Below, one piece after another: positions 24,613-37,032 of a DNA stretch of 64,000 nt. The stretch comes from Erythrocercus mccallii (taxonomy: Eukaryota; Chordata; Aves; Passeriformes; Dicruridae): the NCBI GenBank assembly GCA_013397435.1, contig VZRG01000275.1:434001-498000 (forward strand), given 5' to 3'. The position numbers were made by a program, and so were the translations under genes. Within the stretch, counting starts at the first letter, position 1, and every line of letters begins with the position of its first letter. The notes below the pieces were generated by a model. It had not been told where the DNA came from. It saw nothing but the letters and a program-made list of their open reading frames with translations, and did not search any database.

Positions 24613-26555
24613 TTGTAGTTCTGCCTCTTCCCATCTCTTGGTCTCATAATTTATCACCCCATCTATTCCATGAAATAACCCTTTCATGCTTATTCCTGCA
24701 TTTATCCTGTAAGTGCCACAACTACCCAAATACTGACACCAGTGGCAGAATCATTATGATAGATGATGTCTGTCTTGGTAAACAGAGGGTCAGCTGCAGG
24801 TTTGAACAGATTTCCTTAAAATTGTTAAGCCTTCTGGCAGATGACTTCACCATCATCTTCAAACTTCCCAAGTCAGGTTTGGTGTCTGCTGAAGAGCAAG
24901 GAGATAACAAAAGCCTTTTTTGCATTTCAGAAAGGAGCTCAAATACAGAGTGAGTATGGATGGGTTTATTTTGTAGGTCACAAAAGTGGTGATTGTAGAA
25001 CAAGCATGACAATTTTACCTCAGCTAACTACAGTACAAAAATGCCTCTTGCTGAATACTTGTTATTGTATTTGCAGGCTGGCTTCATATGTACCACATGT
25101 GCTTACTGTTGCTGTGTTATGATTTCAAGCTTTTATGAAGTGATAAGCCACGTATTAATAGTTTTAACAGAAGGCTCTCTAGTTGTTAACATGGTAACAC
25201 CTTGCAAGAACAACATGTTATGTCCATTTTTCGTTCTAGAAATATGCAGCATTCTGGGCCTCAAAATACATAAGTGTCTATTTAGTACTTAGATCTGCTC
25301 AATATATTATCTTCCATGAATTCCTACCCTCTTGCTCAGACTAGCTATAAAAATTTGCTGCCTCAGACTGCAAAATATTAATTCATTTCCCAGGAATCTC
25401 TTTGGATACAAGCTGTGAAAGCAGATCTGGAAGTTGCAAGCATATTTGTTCTCGCTCAATCTTATTCCAAACTGAACTGATTACTAACACTATTATAGTA
25501 ACAGGTGTTCAAATACATCCAAATAAGTTATTAGCCAAGCTTGGAGGATTCTTTTTGTTTTCCCTGACCACAGTCAGGTTATCAGTTGCATATGGATGTA
25601 ATCCTAGTCATATTTACCTCAGTAGAAATTGGACCATTTTAAAAATAAATGCATTTCATAATAGCAGGGTTCCATCCTATGACTGTATCAGATGTCAATG
25701 GAAATTTTCAAAATAAGGCACAAGGTACCTAATGACCACAGTGACACAAAGAAAGTCAAAACATTGGTGCTTTGATGATAATAAAAATTAGGAAATCTTA
25801 TGTTTATTTACATTCTATAGATCCTAATAAACCAAGTCAAATAAAAATAAGTTAGTGTGTTAAATTGTCCCATTAATTGCATCATGAAGAGTACAAACAA
25901 GTATAAAAATTTGAAATTTGGTGCCTTTACAGTAAGTCCATTCAACCTCCTCTTCTAAGTAGGCAGTGCATGAAAGCATTTGCCCATATCTTAGTAAATG
26001 GTCATGATTTGATGTGACACATTTTCGCCCCAATTTGCATACCTGATAATAGACTTCCTAAATATCATCCTCAGATTCACTGGCAAAAATGTAACCCATC
26101 TGAAAGAAACACTGGATGAAATGTTGGTGATGGGACAATCCCGGGTCTGTGTCCAAATCTGAGACAAAGAGTTCAGACCATTAAAAGCTATATGGTCTAT
26201 TGCCATGCTAATGTTTAGTTCTTTGTTTAGTGCAGACTTTTAAACTTGTTTCCATGACTCATTAAATCCTCTGAAATAAAAGTTCTCACAGTTCTAGTAC
26301 AGTGGAGTGGGGTTTTTTTGGACTTAATTATAAACAGGCTAGATAATGAGCTACCTAACTTGTCCCCTTTTCTGAAGGAGGAAAATGGTTAGTGACCTCT
26401 TCTTACTCAAAACAGTATCAAAATCCGCTATATTTGATAGATAAAAGAGTGGAAAGTCCATTAAAAAAATGAAAGGGTTGCATAAGCAAATGCCTGTTGG
26501 GCAACTAATATTTTAAATAACAAGTAAGAATATGTATGCAGGTTAAGAGAATATT

Positions 26556-26569
26556 GTAACCATAGCAAC
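26556..26569. promoter_or_regulatory. X-box-like RFX binding motif
   Basis: The 14-mer gtaaccatagcaac fits the RFX family X-box pattern (GTNRCC, short spacer, RGYAAC) on both half-sites. RFX factors bind such imperfect palindromes in promoters of ciliary and other genes. Here it lies in AT-rich DNA with no promoter features around it, so a distal element or chance match are both possible. Confidence 0.35.
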
Positions 26570-29500
26570 CCCTTATCACCTGTTTGAGACGCTGCAACAT
26601 CTCCAAGAAATGTGCATCAAATGCCCTGCTAATATTTGTAAAATGCTGATAATATTAGCTCTTGGAAATGGTCACACTGAAAGACAAATGCATAAAAATG
26701 CTTGAGACTCAAGAGCACCTGTCTACTGTCTTATTTCTCCTTGCCCTTCTACCTTATTTCTACATATCAGTTTGATTTCTCAAAAGCAAACAATTAATGG
26801 GTTCAAGAAGTCACTGGAGGGAGCAGGGTGGTGGACACACATCACTGCTCACCTACAGCATACCCATAATAACCACCCTCAGCTAAATGTGCTGAAGGCT
26901 TTAGTGGTTTGTGGTGGCCAAACAAACCCTACATAAAGGGAAAAGTCTCCCAAAAGGATTTAACATGATAACTCACAGGAAGATACCCAAAATAAGTAAG
27001 TACAGATCCCTTCCTTGCAGTAGTTATCAATCTAAAAAGACTGTGAGTTGTGCCATTTATTTTATTTGCAGGATTTCAAATCACATAAAGCTGTAACAAA
27101 AATGATTTCCTGAATGTAGAAACAGCTTCTCTTGCTTTAGATGTTGCATTTCAGATAATGTCTCTTCTTTTTCAGCTTCCAAGCTGAAAGTGGTCAGAGC
27201 TTTACACTTCTAAGGTCTGATATGAGAATATGGCAGGTGAATTTTCCTGTGGACTTATTTCTGTGCCACATAGCCTTTAGGGCTAAGGATGCTGGGATGG
27301 CCTGGAGAGCTCCCCTGCTGAAGTGTCATCACCTTTTCCCAAAGGACTCTGTGCTTTGTCCTTTTTTGTGGTGTACTATGTTCTTCCACACAATTAAATA
27401 CTTAGAGAAGCATGTAGTCCCAGTGAATTACAAGTTCCTGTGATAAAAGAAATACAGAAATTGTGTTTAAATCACGTCTTTCATTTTTGAATCCTTAGTG
27501 TGATTCTTTTTTCTCTCTCACTTCCGTGTGAAGTGCAGTACACTGTATATATGTGCTTCCACTCTGAATAGACATGCAGAAGGAGGAAAGCAATATCAGT
27601 TGTTGCCAAGTGATTTGGTAATTGAGCAACATGACTGCACAACTCAGCCTAACTCCTTTGTATGTGCTGAGGAATCCTCCTGTCTCATTTTTGCTCTGCA
27701 ACATCATATAATATCAAGTTATTAGTTGTTAATTTCAGGTGGTAGATGGGAAACTGAGAGCACCAAAAGCTTGGATTGCTGAAGATGACAGGGTATTCAG
27801 GATATCACTGTGCATTCCCATTGACATAAAGGACCTTCTTTGTGCCCAGGAGAAGTCTTTATGAAAAGAGTGTTAGGACCTTTGCATATCATTGCAGTTT
27901 TATAGTGAATTACAGCAAAATTACAGCTAAGGGAGATGTCTGAACAAGAAGGAGAGAGAGTAAGAGCATATGTGACAATGTGGCCCTAGGGATCAAAATC
28001 TGCATGAAATAGTTTTGAAGGCATGCATTAATTTCATCACTGGGCTGATGTGCAGTAGCAGCTACTTCTATGCTTTTTTTTTTCCTGCTGTCGGTGTAAA
28101 ATAATGATGTTACAGAATGTGTGGCAGGCAGGGGTTATAATGGTTGAGTCTCCTTGTAAATAAGCATGCATATTTATGAAATAAGACACTGGACAATACT
28201 GCCAATTTCAGCATTGAAGTGATAAATGCAAACTTATAACAATCTGTGAAAGTAAGAGATGCAAAAATTAATGCCTAAGACTGAGCATTTTATTTCTGTG
28301 TTGAGCTTCACTTTCCACAATTCTTACTTGAATCAGATTTTCTGGGTTACTTCAGATCTTTTGAGTATCTTCATTAAAATGTTTATCACCAACTATGAAA
28401 ACATAGTTTTCATGGACCAGTCTGCTTTTTTAAATTTTAGTTTATTTTATAAGGTCATCTTATAAAGAATTAAAGGTTTGGATTATAAAAGTGGTTTGCT
28501 TGGAACCTGGAGAAGCACATTATCTTTGCAGTCACTTTTATTGCCAGTGCCATTTAACGAAAAGGGAGGACTGAATAGGTGACACCTCTGGAAAAGTGAG
28601 CTAAAGAAAGTAAAAATTCTTTTGGAGAGTGGTAAACCTACACTATATATTCCTGTAATTAAAAGGAACGAGGTTCAGGGACTTGTAAAAGTACCACGTG
28701 AAAATGGTTTAAAAATTAAAAACTGACTACTCAACCCAGATAGAAGCATGACACCCAACCAACCACTCTTACCAGGGCAGTCCCAGTGAGCCTACTCATA
28801 AACACACCATTTTGAAACCCTCCTTAGCTGGTTTTAAGCAATGCTCCTGGTGAGAAAAAACATTAATGTGATAAGCAAAGAATTTCTGTCTCCAACTTAA
28901 CTTCTGTGACTAATGCTTCATGATATCTGCCTACATCCCTGTATTGCTTAATTTAAAATCCTCTCATAAGAAGGTTCTTTTGATTTTCTTCTAAATTCTT
29001 TGCCTGTTTTTCTCATTTGAAATTAGAGGAATGTGCTGGTTTTGGTGTTAACCTTCCCTCATAAATATATTACATGGTCAGTACCAAGGGTTTCTCTGAA
29101 GTAATGGGAAGGTGTAGTAATCTGATATTTCATAGGTAATCTGATCTTGATGGTAACCCCAGTGAACTTCAGAAGCTTATGAGTCAAATCATGAGTCACA
29201 TATGCTAGCAAATTCTCAGTTGTATGAAGCTGTTTTCCCAGCCAGAGTTTAAAGATTTAGGATTTGGGTTACGGTTTTTGCTGTCATTCCCCAACCCACC
29301 CCCTACAACCTCATCTCACCACCAACACTGTAATCCACTGGTATCCTGAGTAAGGAAATCTTTTGTTCAATTATAGGGAAGAACACCTGAAGACTCAGTT
29401 CTTTTCCACTGAGAAACATATGAAGAAACATATACCTTAAATTTTTCTTTAAGAATTTGAACATATTTCTCTACACATTCATGGACGTCTACATGCACAC

Positions 29501-32500
29501 ATAGACAGACACACACATTTTTCTAGAAATAATTTCAGTAGTCTGTTTGTTGTGTTGTCTGGTTAATACTAACTTTTGCATTCTAACTGCTTAGATTTAG
29601 TCCAGAAACTTGTTACATCTACAAAGATTAGTCTTTTTGTGTCTTTCATTCCTGCCCATAACCAGATCCTGTGCTGCCCTGATTACAGTAATGTTCAAAG
29701 ATGTTTTAGCATTTATAGATTTATTCTCTCTTTTATTATCCTCAGCAGTATAAAGACAGCTTGAATACGCAGTCTGAGAATTCCAGTGAAGGAGATGAAA
29801 CACCTTGTGCCTCAAGCACAAGTGATTTTCAGGCTGCAGTTCATATTTTCTGTGTTTAAGATATGATTCTGAGTCATGTCACTTCACAAGTTTTCCATGT
29901 GACCCCCTTGCTGCATAGCTGACAGGCAACTTTTGTACCTCCTGTTCCAACAAGCTGTCTGTTTCACAGAAGCCCTTTTCCCAAGGGGCAGAGGGCTGGC
30001 ATGGATAGCCAGGACACTGGAAAAAAGAGAAAAGTGAGAATTCCCTACAAAAATATTCTCAGGAATTTCAACTGCAAAAAGTAATCTTCTTATTAAATTA
30101 AGTTTCAGGAGATAGTGCAGACTGCTGGCAAACTTTTATGACTAGAAAAATGAAATAACAATATTTTAGTCTGACTTGAACTTTTAGACAACTTTGGCTC
30201 CATTGATCTTAGCTGAAATACCTGATTTGAAGTCAGTAAAATGTTGGTTGGTTGTCTTTTCAGTGGTAACTGGCTTCCTGGGATTTCTAAAGAGATACCT
30301 GAGATAAGTTTTTGCCTCTGTATGACCAAAACTGTCTACTGTCACTCCAGGGAAATACAGCAGAACATTGAAGTATCAAATATTTTCTGAGAACAAGAAA
30401 TGTGAGGAATTAAAAATTATGCAGCAATATTCCAGTTTTTTGTGTTAATGCCTTATCCCAGCTGAGATTTTGAAAAGATGTTAAAATATCAACATTTCTT
30501 CTGTTTTGGAAAGTTTTACAACACTGAGTCAATCTCTCTATAATTCTTCCTGGACATGACATAGTCTCGACAGTGCTTAGACTTTCTTGCTTCTGGCCCA
30601 CTCATGCGTGGCATATGATATGTCTAACCTGTTGTATGCTGGTTGAAGAAAAAACTGTTTTAGAGCACAGTGGCTTAACAGTGAGTGTTACATGGGGTTT
30701 TTTGCTGAACCTGTGGTTTAGGGGCTTTTATTTCGAAAGGAGGGATTTGCACGATTTGATGATCTCAACTAACACGAAGATAATGGGGATTTGTGTAGAC
30801 GCCTGCTTGCTTCAAGTGACAATTTATCAGTTTAGGATTTTACTTGTTTTAGTGAAATTGTGGTCAGGTGACTCTCCCTTGAACCTGTGTGATTATATGT
30901 TTAGATATATCTTTTGGAATAAGAAAAAATATTGATTTTGACAGATACTGTTCAATGTTTGACTGACAAAGGCACGTATGTGATACCTTCTGCTACTTGC
31001 CCGCATCTTTATTTGCTTGTCTTGAGTCACTTCATGACTGACTTTGGCAACTGGTCACTAAATAAGCAGTTGGTACAAAATGCAATGGGATAATATTACT
31101 CTCTTTTTCTCTATGCTAATAGAGGTTACAGATACATAAGGTAATTCTTGTCTTCTTACTTTATCATTTTTTTTTCACGGAGGCTTCTTAGGACTGTAAT
31201 ATTAAGAAAAAAAGTAGTAATTTAACTATTACCTACTACTTCTAAGAGCAATGAAGTATAATTATCACTGAAGTAGCAACTAATTGTAAAATTCTAGGAA
31301 ACCAAATGGAGGTTTCTCCATTAGTGGTAAACTAATTGTGATTTCCATTTAATTCAGCATTTATATATACTAGAGAACAGATGTTTTAGAAACTTTGAAC
31401 CCTTATAACATCTTTGTTAGTCTTTTTAGCTTACTATACTTCCACAGAATTTTCTAATAGACTATCAGTCTTCGGATCACTAATTTATTACACATGACTG
31501 TGCACCAGCTTGTTCAGCCTAGCGGATCAAGTATCTGCCTCATGGCAGATGTAGTAAAATGAAATCCAGGAGATATTATTCTTTTGATTAAAAAGCCTTA
31601 ATCAGAAAGTCTAGTCACTATAGTCCTTAAGGCAAGTGCACATGGATTGTTGTTTAACCACCTTTCTGTCTCTTTGAGTTGAGGATTACATAGGTTGCTT
31701 AAGTGATAGAGAAAGAAGCTGTCTTGAAGATATCTTCCCTTCTCTCTTGCCTGCAGCTGGTCCAGAGATCAGGGCACTTTGAGTGATTCTGTAAATGGTA
31801 AATGGTTTTCTAAGGGTTGCTCCAAAGACATCAAGAGGACTGAAGGGTCCTGATTTTTCTCACCTGTGCCTGTTTTACTGATACCCTGCCAAAAGGCTGA
31901 GTCTTGAAAGGCAATGAATTCCCCAACCATCCAGCTTAAGGACATCTTTGTGCCCTGTGGCTTTCAGTGTGTTGGTGTACATGTAAGGACATCTGACACT
32001 GCTGGTCCTAGTTTCAGACACTTTGCCAGCATGGTCAGTTTGTTTTCATTGTGTTCACTACAGGGATGTTTATAAAAGCAGCTACATACTGCTTTGTGAG
32101 ATTCAGGTCTGTACAGTCCTGCATTCACAAATGTTAACTATATCATTTGAAATCCTTGCATGATAGCATTCACATCTTGAGAACAGTTTTTCATATTCAG
32201 GGTATTTCAGAATTTTTTCCTTTTTTTTTTAATACTGTCTTCTCATAAAATTGTCTTCATCTTACAACCTTTTTTTTTGTGCCAGTTCTTCTGGAGGTTA
32301 TTTTTACATGCCAGTGTTGCCTTAAGTAGTCTAGTGTTATATGGGGTTATTAAGAAGTGTTTTGTATTCTGGACATCCTGCTCTTCCTGCAGGTGCCAAT
32401 TTAAAACTGCCAGGGGAGGGACTATAATAACTATTAGAAAAGAATTTCAATGCCAATAGTTTGGGTGTAAATATTACATTTTTCTCTCAAAGTGCAGCAG

Positions 32501-32870
32501 TCTAGCTGCTTGTCTTATTTTGAAAAACGTGTCTTTATTAGTTGTCTATATTGCAAATTAAAGGCAATATATTTGTGATTGACTTCATACCTGAAGGTGC
32601 TCATTTTCCAACTAGGGTTGTTTTTCCTAATTTGCATGTTGGGTCATATTTTTTTCTGCTGCAGCTCTTTCACTCCTACCATATAATCAGATCCTGGGGT
32701 CTGCTCTGTCTTTGTTTGGCACAGCTCAGTAAGGAAATAGAGTGGTTCTCTGTCTTTAGCTTATATTAAATTCTCTGGGCCCAGGAGGATTTCCACGGCA
32801 GCTGGAATACAGCTAATGAGAGAAAGTCCTTTTTGCCACTTCCTGTTCTGTGCTCCCCCTGCAGCTGATA

Positions 32871-32935
32871 CAGACTTATCTTGGTCTGGACTATGCAAAC
32901 TGTATTACACCGAAAAAACTACAGCAACTGAGTGA
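32871..32935 (+). repeat. 65-bp segment, copy A of a local near-duplicate pair
   Basis: The segment, which includes 'cttatcttggtctggacta', 'tgtattacacc' and 'agcaactgagtg', recurs about 1.46 kb to the right in the same orientation. I count roughly 58 of 65 positions identical, with two one-base indels. The indels shift the frame, so the shared sequence is not a conserved coding exon. I do not recognise the family. Confidence 0.8.
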
Positions 32936-34336
32936 TCCCACATAAGGCTGTTTTGCACTTGATTGCAGTTCAAAATAATTCCTGTGTTTGGTAATTCATT
33001 AGAAACAATAAAAGCAGATAAGGAAGGTTTAGTTAAAAAATCAGTGAGCAAAAGTTTCAAATTCTGAAACAGCGCTAAATTTTTGGTATTAAGATTTTTG
33101 TCTTTGTCTTGTCACAACTTAAAACCTTCAAAACTGCACACTGCATTGACAAGCACTGAACTAAGCCTCATCCCACTAAATTTAGAAGAACATTTTAAGA
33201 GATAGTTGATGTGCTGACAAAGAGCACTCAATGCCTAATCTACTATGTTTGTGTAAAAATTATGTGATATTTTTACATAATGTACAATTTGTAACTGGTA
33301 TTACACAGTTGGTGGAGTGTTCTGAAAATTTACAGGAACTCTCAAAGATTTTTGTCTCATAAACTGGCTCAGAACACATTCTAGTCATCTTTTTCTTAAG
33401 TAGCAATAGGAGGCAGGATTTTTTAGTTAGAACCCAGCACCCTGAGTTCTCACAAGTGCTTGCTGACTACTTTTGCCACATCTGGAGCAGAACAGCACAA
33501 ACCACACTGAAGATTTCCTGATCAGTGCTGCCAATAATGGAAGCCCAGCTAAAGTTATCTTGCCCTGATTTTGCTTTAGTGAAGGGGGCAACATAATGCT
33601 TGAGACATGAGGCTAGATGGAGGGCTTGTGTGTCTGCCCTTTGTGTCTGGGAGGTGCTTGGTGTGTGATAAGGAGTGTGGCAGGCATCCACAGTGAGCAG
33701 CGAGGTCAGAGCTACTTTGGTATTTCTATGTCTGCTGGTGTCGCTCATGACTCCAAGGGGTTTTATAAGAGGAATATGTGACCATTACTGCTAATAACCA
33801 GTGTAACATAAAACTTTTGTGGTTTAAAATTTTGGTGTGTTTGTAGCCATTTGACTTTTAACCATGATTAATTCAATAAGAATCCTTTAAAACTATTGCA
33901 GTCCCTATCATGACTTTGGTCTGGCTTATACGGGTCTTTGCTCCCAGTGATGTCTGAACTTACACCTGGCATCAGCTTCTCTGGCTGTTCTTACCTCCAC
34001 TGGTTCCACTGGACAGACTGTAAAAGTTTCCTCTGTCAGGGATAGAATCTCCTTTCACTTCCCCAGACACCATATGACTTTCTCATGCACTTGTGTTATA
34101 GACAGGAAATCCAGTTTTCAGAGAAGGGTGTAAAAACCAGCACCTCATACCCTAGACAACAATTCCTCTTCCTCACTTCTAGCTGTTCATCTGTGTCTTT
34201 GGATAATGATGATCCTCAAAACTTCAGATCCTCTCTTTTCCTCTTGTGCCACTCAGAATACTCTAGGAAGTAAAGTGCAGGACCCAGTTTTCTGAATCCA
34301 CTATGTGTGATAATACTGCACACTCTGGAGCTGCTG

Positions 34337-34400
34337 CAGGCTTATCTTGGTCTGGACTACAAAAACCTGTATTACACCAAAAAACTCCAGCAACTGAGTG
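34337..34400 (+). repeat. 64-bp segment, copy B of the near-duplicate pair
   Basis: This is the partner of the segment at 32871 in the same orientation, with the same order of words ('cttatcttggtctggacta', 'ctgtattacacc', 'cagcaactgagtg'). A local duplication or two insertions of an uncharacterised short interspersed repeat would both explain the pair. Confidence 0.8.
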
Positions 34401-35887
34401 TGGGTTGATCACAAAGTACATTCCTCAAAGGTGGAAAGTGAATGGCATAAATAGAATAGGGGCTGTCTGTGACACAGGATTTAAAGAAAAAATAGCCCAC
34501 ATCCCACCCTGAACATAGGTCATCGATTTTTATGGTTTCATTTCTTTGCCAATACTAGATATCAGTTTTTACCCTATACAATCAACTCATTTTTGATGCC
34601 ACATTTTACTGGGTTTTCAGTAAAATGCAGTACCCACCCAAACCTGTAAGTTGTGCATGTTGTATGTGAAAAGGTGTCTGCATTTCCAGAAAAGTTATGC
34701 AATTGTTCCATCTTTATACAGAAACTTTTGCTTTGTTCCCATGTGAAACTCTGAAGCTGTAATAAGAATCCCCTTCTTAAAGCTCTGAAATCAAATAGAG
34801 GGGTTTTGTGTGAATCCTTTGTAATCCTTACTAATTTCATAAGTTTTGAACTTTTTACTTTATGTCCTCCTCACCAAGGTAGTTTACCCCTAATGTTCTA
34901 ATTACATTGAAAAAGTACATTTATGTTTCCTTTGAATGCATCCTGAAGAGGATCTCAGATTTAAAGTACTAAAAAAAGGTCTTCACATACCACATACTCA
35001 TTCCAAGTGACACATGTCTCCTAACTATGCTTAGGGAACAGAGGACAAGCATTCCTGTTAAGTGCTCTTAATGCACCTCACTCTGCATTGTAGCTGCTTG
35101 GAGCTGTAGTGCAAGTGGGCAGTATTAGACCATCACTGGGGCATCATTCCCTTGTCTCCACATTGGCTAGAGAGGATGGTTGGGCTTACCCTTATGCAGC
35201 ATGTTATATTGATCCCTGGAGATGGCTGGTGTTGCACATTAAAGCATGTAGTTGGATCCTTCCTTCTGAGGACACAGACCAGGCAAGAGTAAAGTTGAAC
35301 ATGGATAAAGTGCAGTAGTGGTTTCAATGAAGTTTTCCCTCCATGCTTCTGATCTAGACAGTGCCAATATTATGCAAGCTCCTTTCTTTGTTGCTGTTGT
35401 GAGAAAAATAATTATTGTCTTTAAATGGGAAAACAAATAAATATATATTTCAGATATTTTCTTTCTTTACCTGTGACATACCCACTGCTGGAGCTTATCA
35501 TAAGTTAAAAGGAAATATATTTTTGGAAATTTTAATTAAAATCCTGGAAACATATCATTGTAACTTTTTTCCTGTGACTCAATTCAGTAAGATTACTTGT
35601 ACTGCTAAGGGGTTTTATTGATAGAGACTAATTTTTTCATTGGTAGATAAAGCCATTGCAGAAAAAAACTCATGATATTGGGACTTTACTTCAGGCATCA
35701 GATTTGCTTGATTGTTCCCTAAGATCAAAAGATTTCCATTAAGAGCGGAACAGAATGACTAACAGGCTGCTGAACTGATATTAAGTTAGAAGCCTTCTAC
35801 ACTTTGGAGAAGATTGGCTGGTATCAATTTGCAGGCTTGCACTTCTCTGCTTTTTTCTTTTTTCTTCTTTTTTTTAACTCAAGAAAT

Positions 35888-35946
35888 TTGGAACTAGATT
35901 TTCTTCAAGGTTCCTTCCAACCCGAACAATTCTATAATTCTATGAA
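35888..35946 (+). mobile_element. CR1 retrotransposon, short 3'-end fragment
   Basis: The sequence 'ttggaactagattttcttca' is followed by 'aggttccttccaaccc' and 'ttctataattctatga'. It matches the last 60 bp or so of the same CR1 3'-end type as the 1.7-kb copy. Severely 5'-truncated, non-coding. Confidence 0.9.
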
Positions 35947-36711
35947 ATGTGTAACTCAAACAAATAGCACCTTCAGATTTGAGATTTTTGATTTTGCCTT
36001 TTCTTTGTTTATTTTAATAAAAGCCACCGAGGGGCAGCAGACAGCAGCTGATCTCGTTAAAAACAAAACAAACCAAAACACATTATTTCTTTTTTTCTTT
36101 GAAGTTGTATTTCGAGTCCAATGTTATCTTCCATTAAAAACTCAGCTTCAGGAATGAGGAAACCACCCTCGCTAAAGAAGGGAAAGCAGATAATGAACTG
36201 AGGCTAGGGATGATTAAACGTTTGCCACTGAAAAAATGCAACTTTGCAACAAAACATTTCCATAGCCTACGGATCCACACATATATTTTTGTTCTTTCCA
36301 ACAGACAGGCACTAGCCCTTAATGTAAATCGTAATCGGTATTTTACTTCCTGCTTATGTAATTATGTAATTTTCCTTTTAATCTGACATGAGGAAATCGG
36401 TGCTTCTGGTGACGGGATATTGCCACTTTACCGGGCGGCTGTCGAGCGTTCCTGCATCACTCTGATGTTGCATTAGTTTCAACTGGGCATTTACATATCC
36501 TTGCTGAAGTCCTGGGAGTCTTAAGCTTCGAGCAGACCCAGAGCAGTTACATGAGAATGGGAATAATCTCTTACACCGCAAATTGACTTCCCTCTTTGTA
36601 GCCCTAGACACTGTTTCCAGCTGCTTTCAGTCTTTTAAATCCTTGAAAGCTTTCCTAATCCTCGTGTAGGCAGCAGCCTTTATGTGCTCTGCCGCCCTCC
36701 CCTTCCTCCTG

Positions 36712-36716
36712 ATTGG
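36712..36716 (-). promoter_or_regulatory. Inverted CCAAT box (NF-Y-type)
   Basis: The word attgg within ctgattggcgag is a CCAAT box on the minus strand with favourable flanks. NF-Y boxes work in either orientation. It sits about 190 bp before the start inferred from the TATA-like word. Confidence 0.4.
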
Positions 36717-36875
36717 CGAGGCTATTCCATGGCCCGGCTCAGCCAGCTCCTCCATCCCTGCGCTGCGGTTTGAAATCAGAGCCCGGCGCAGTTGCCTCCC
36801 CGCTGCCGACTTCTCATAGGCTGGGCCAAGAAGGTTGGGAAACTTGACATTGTCTAAGGGCTCCCCCCCAGCAAA

Positions 36876-36885
36876 GAATAAAAAG
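36876..36885 (+). promoter_or_regulatory. TATA-like box
   Basis: The word gaataaaaag lies in a short AT island inside GC-rich sequence, directly upstream of the inferred first exon. It differs from the TATAAA consensus at one base, with AATAAA at the core. Confidence 0.4.
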
Positions 36886-36907
36886 GGAGGGGGAAATAAT
36901 AGACAGG

Positions 36908-37032
36908 GAAGAGGAGGGAGGGAAACTTGCATACGGTGGGAAACTTGATGGATTTCTGCCCCGCCGAGAGCAGCGCGGAGTGAGCAGCCCCTGGCCGGCT
37001 GGATGGATGATGGGAATCTCACCATGAGGCAG
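36908..37032 (+). other. Candidate first exon with possible 10-codon coding start
   Basis: The right edge is set by cag|gtaaggag, a near-perfect splice donor at 37032/37033. The left edge is inferred as about 30 bp after the TATA-like word. Inside, an ATG at 36948 opens an 11-codon frame (MDFCPAESSAE) that stops at 36983. A second ATG at 37007 opens six codons and stops at 37027. The ATG at 37003 is open to the donor as MDDGNLTMRQ, ending in phase 0. The in-frame ATG at 37024 has the better context (accATGa). The exon may be a short coding start or wholly untranslated. I do not recognise the peptide, so no gene name is given. The partner exons would lie further right. Confidence 0.45.

Larger units (their letters stand above)
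24613..36659. other. AT-rich non-coding stretch, no gene seen
   Basis: No gene is supported over about 12 kb. Open frames of up to 120 codons (30573-30935) carry no recognisable domain. Items inside are listed separately: an RFX-like X-box at 26556, a near-duplicate segment at 32.87 and 34.34 kb, and a CR1 tail at 35.89 kb. The rest is AT-rich unique-looking sequence. Confidence 0.6.
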
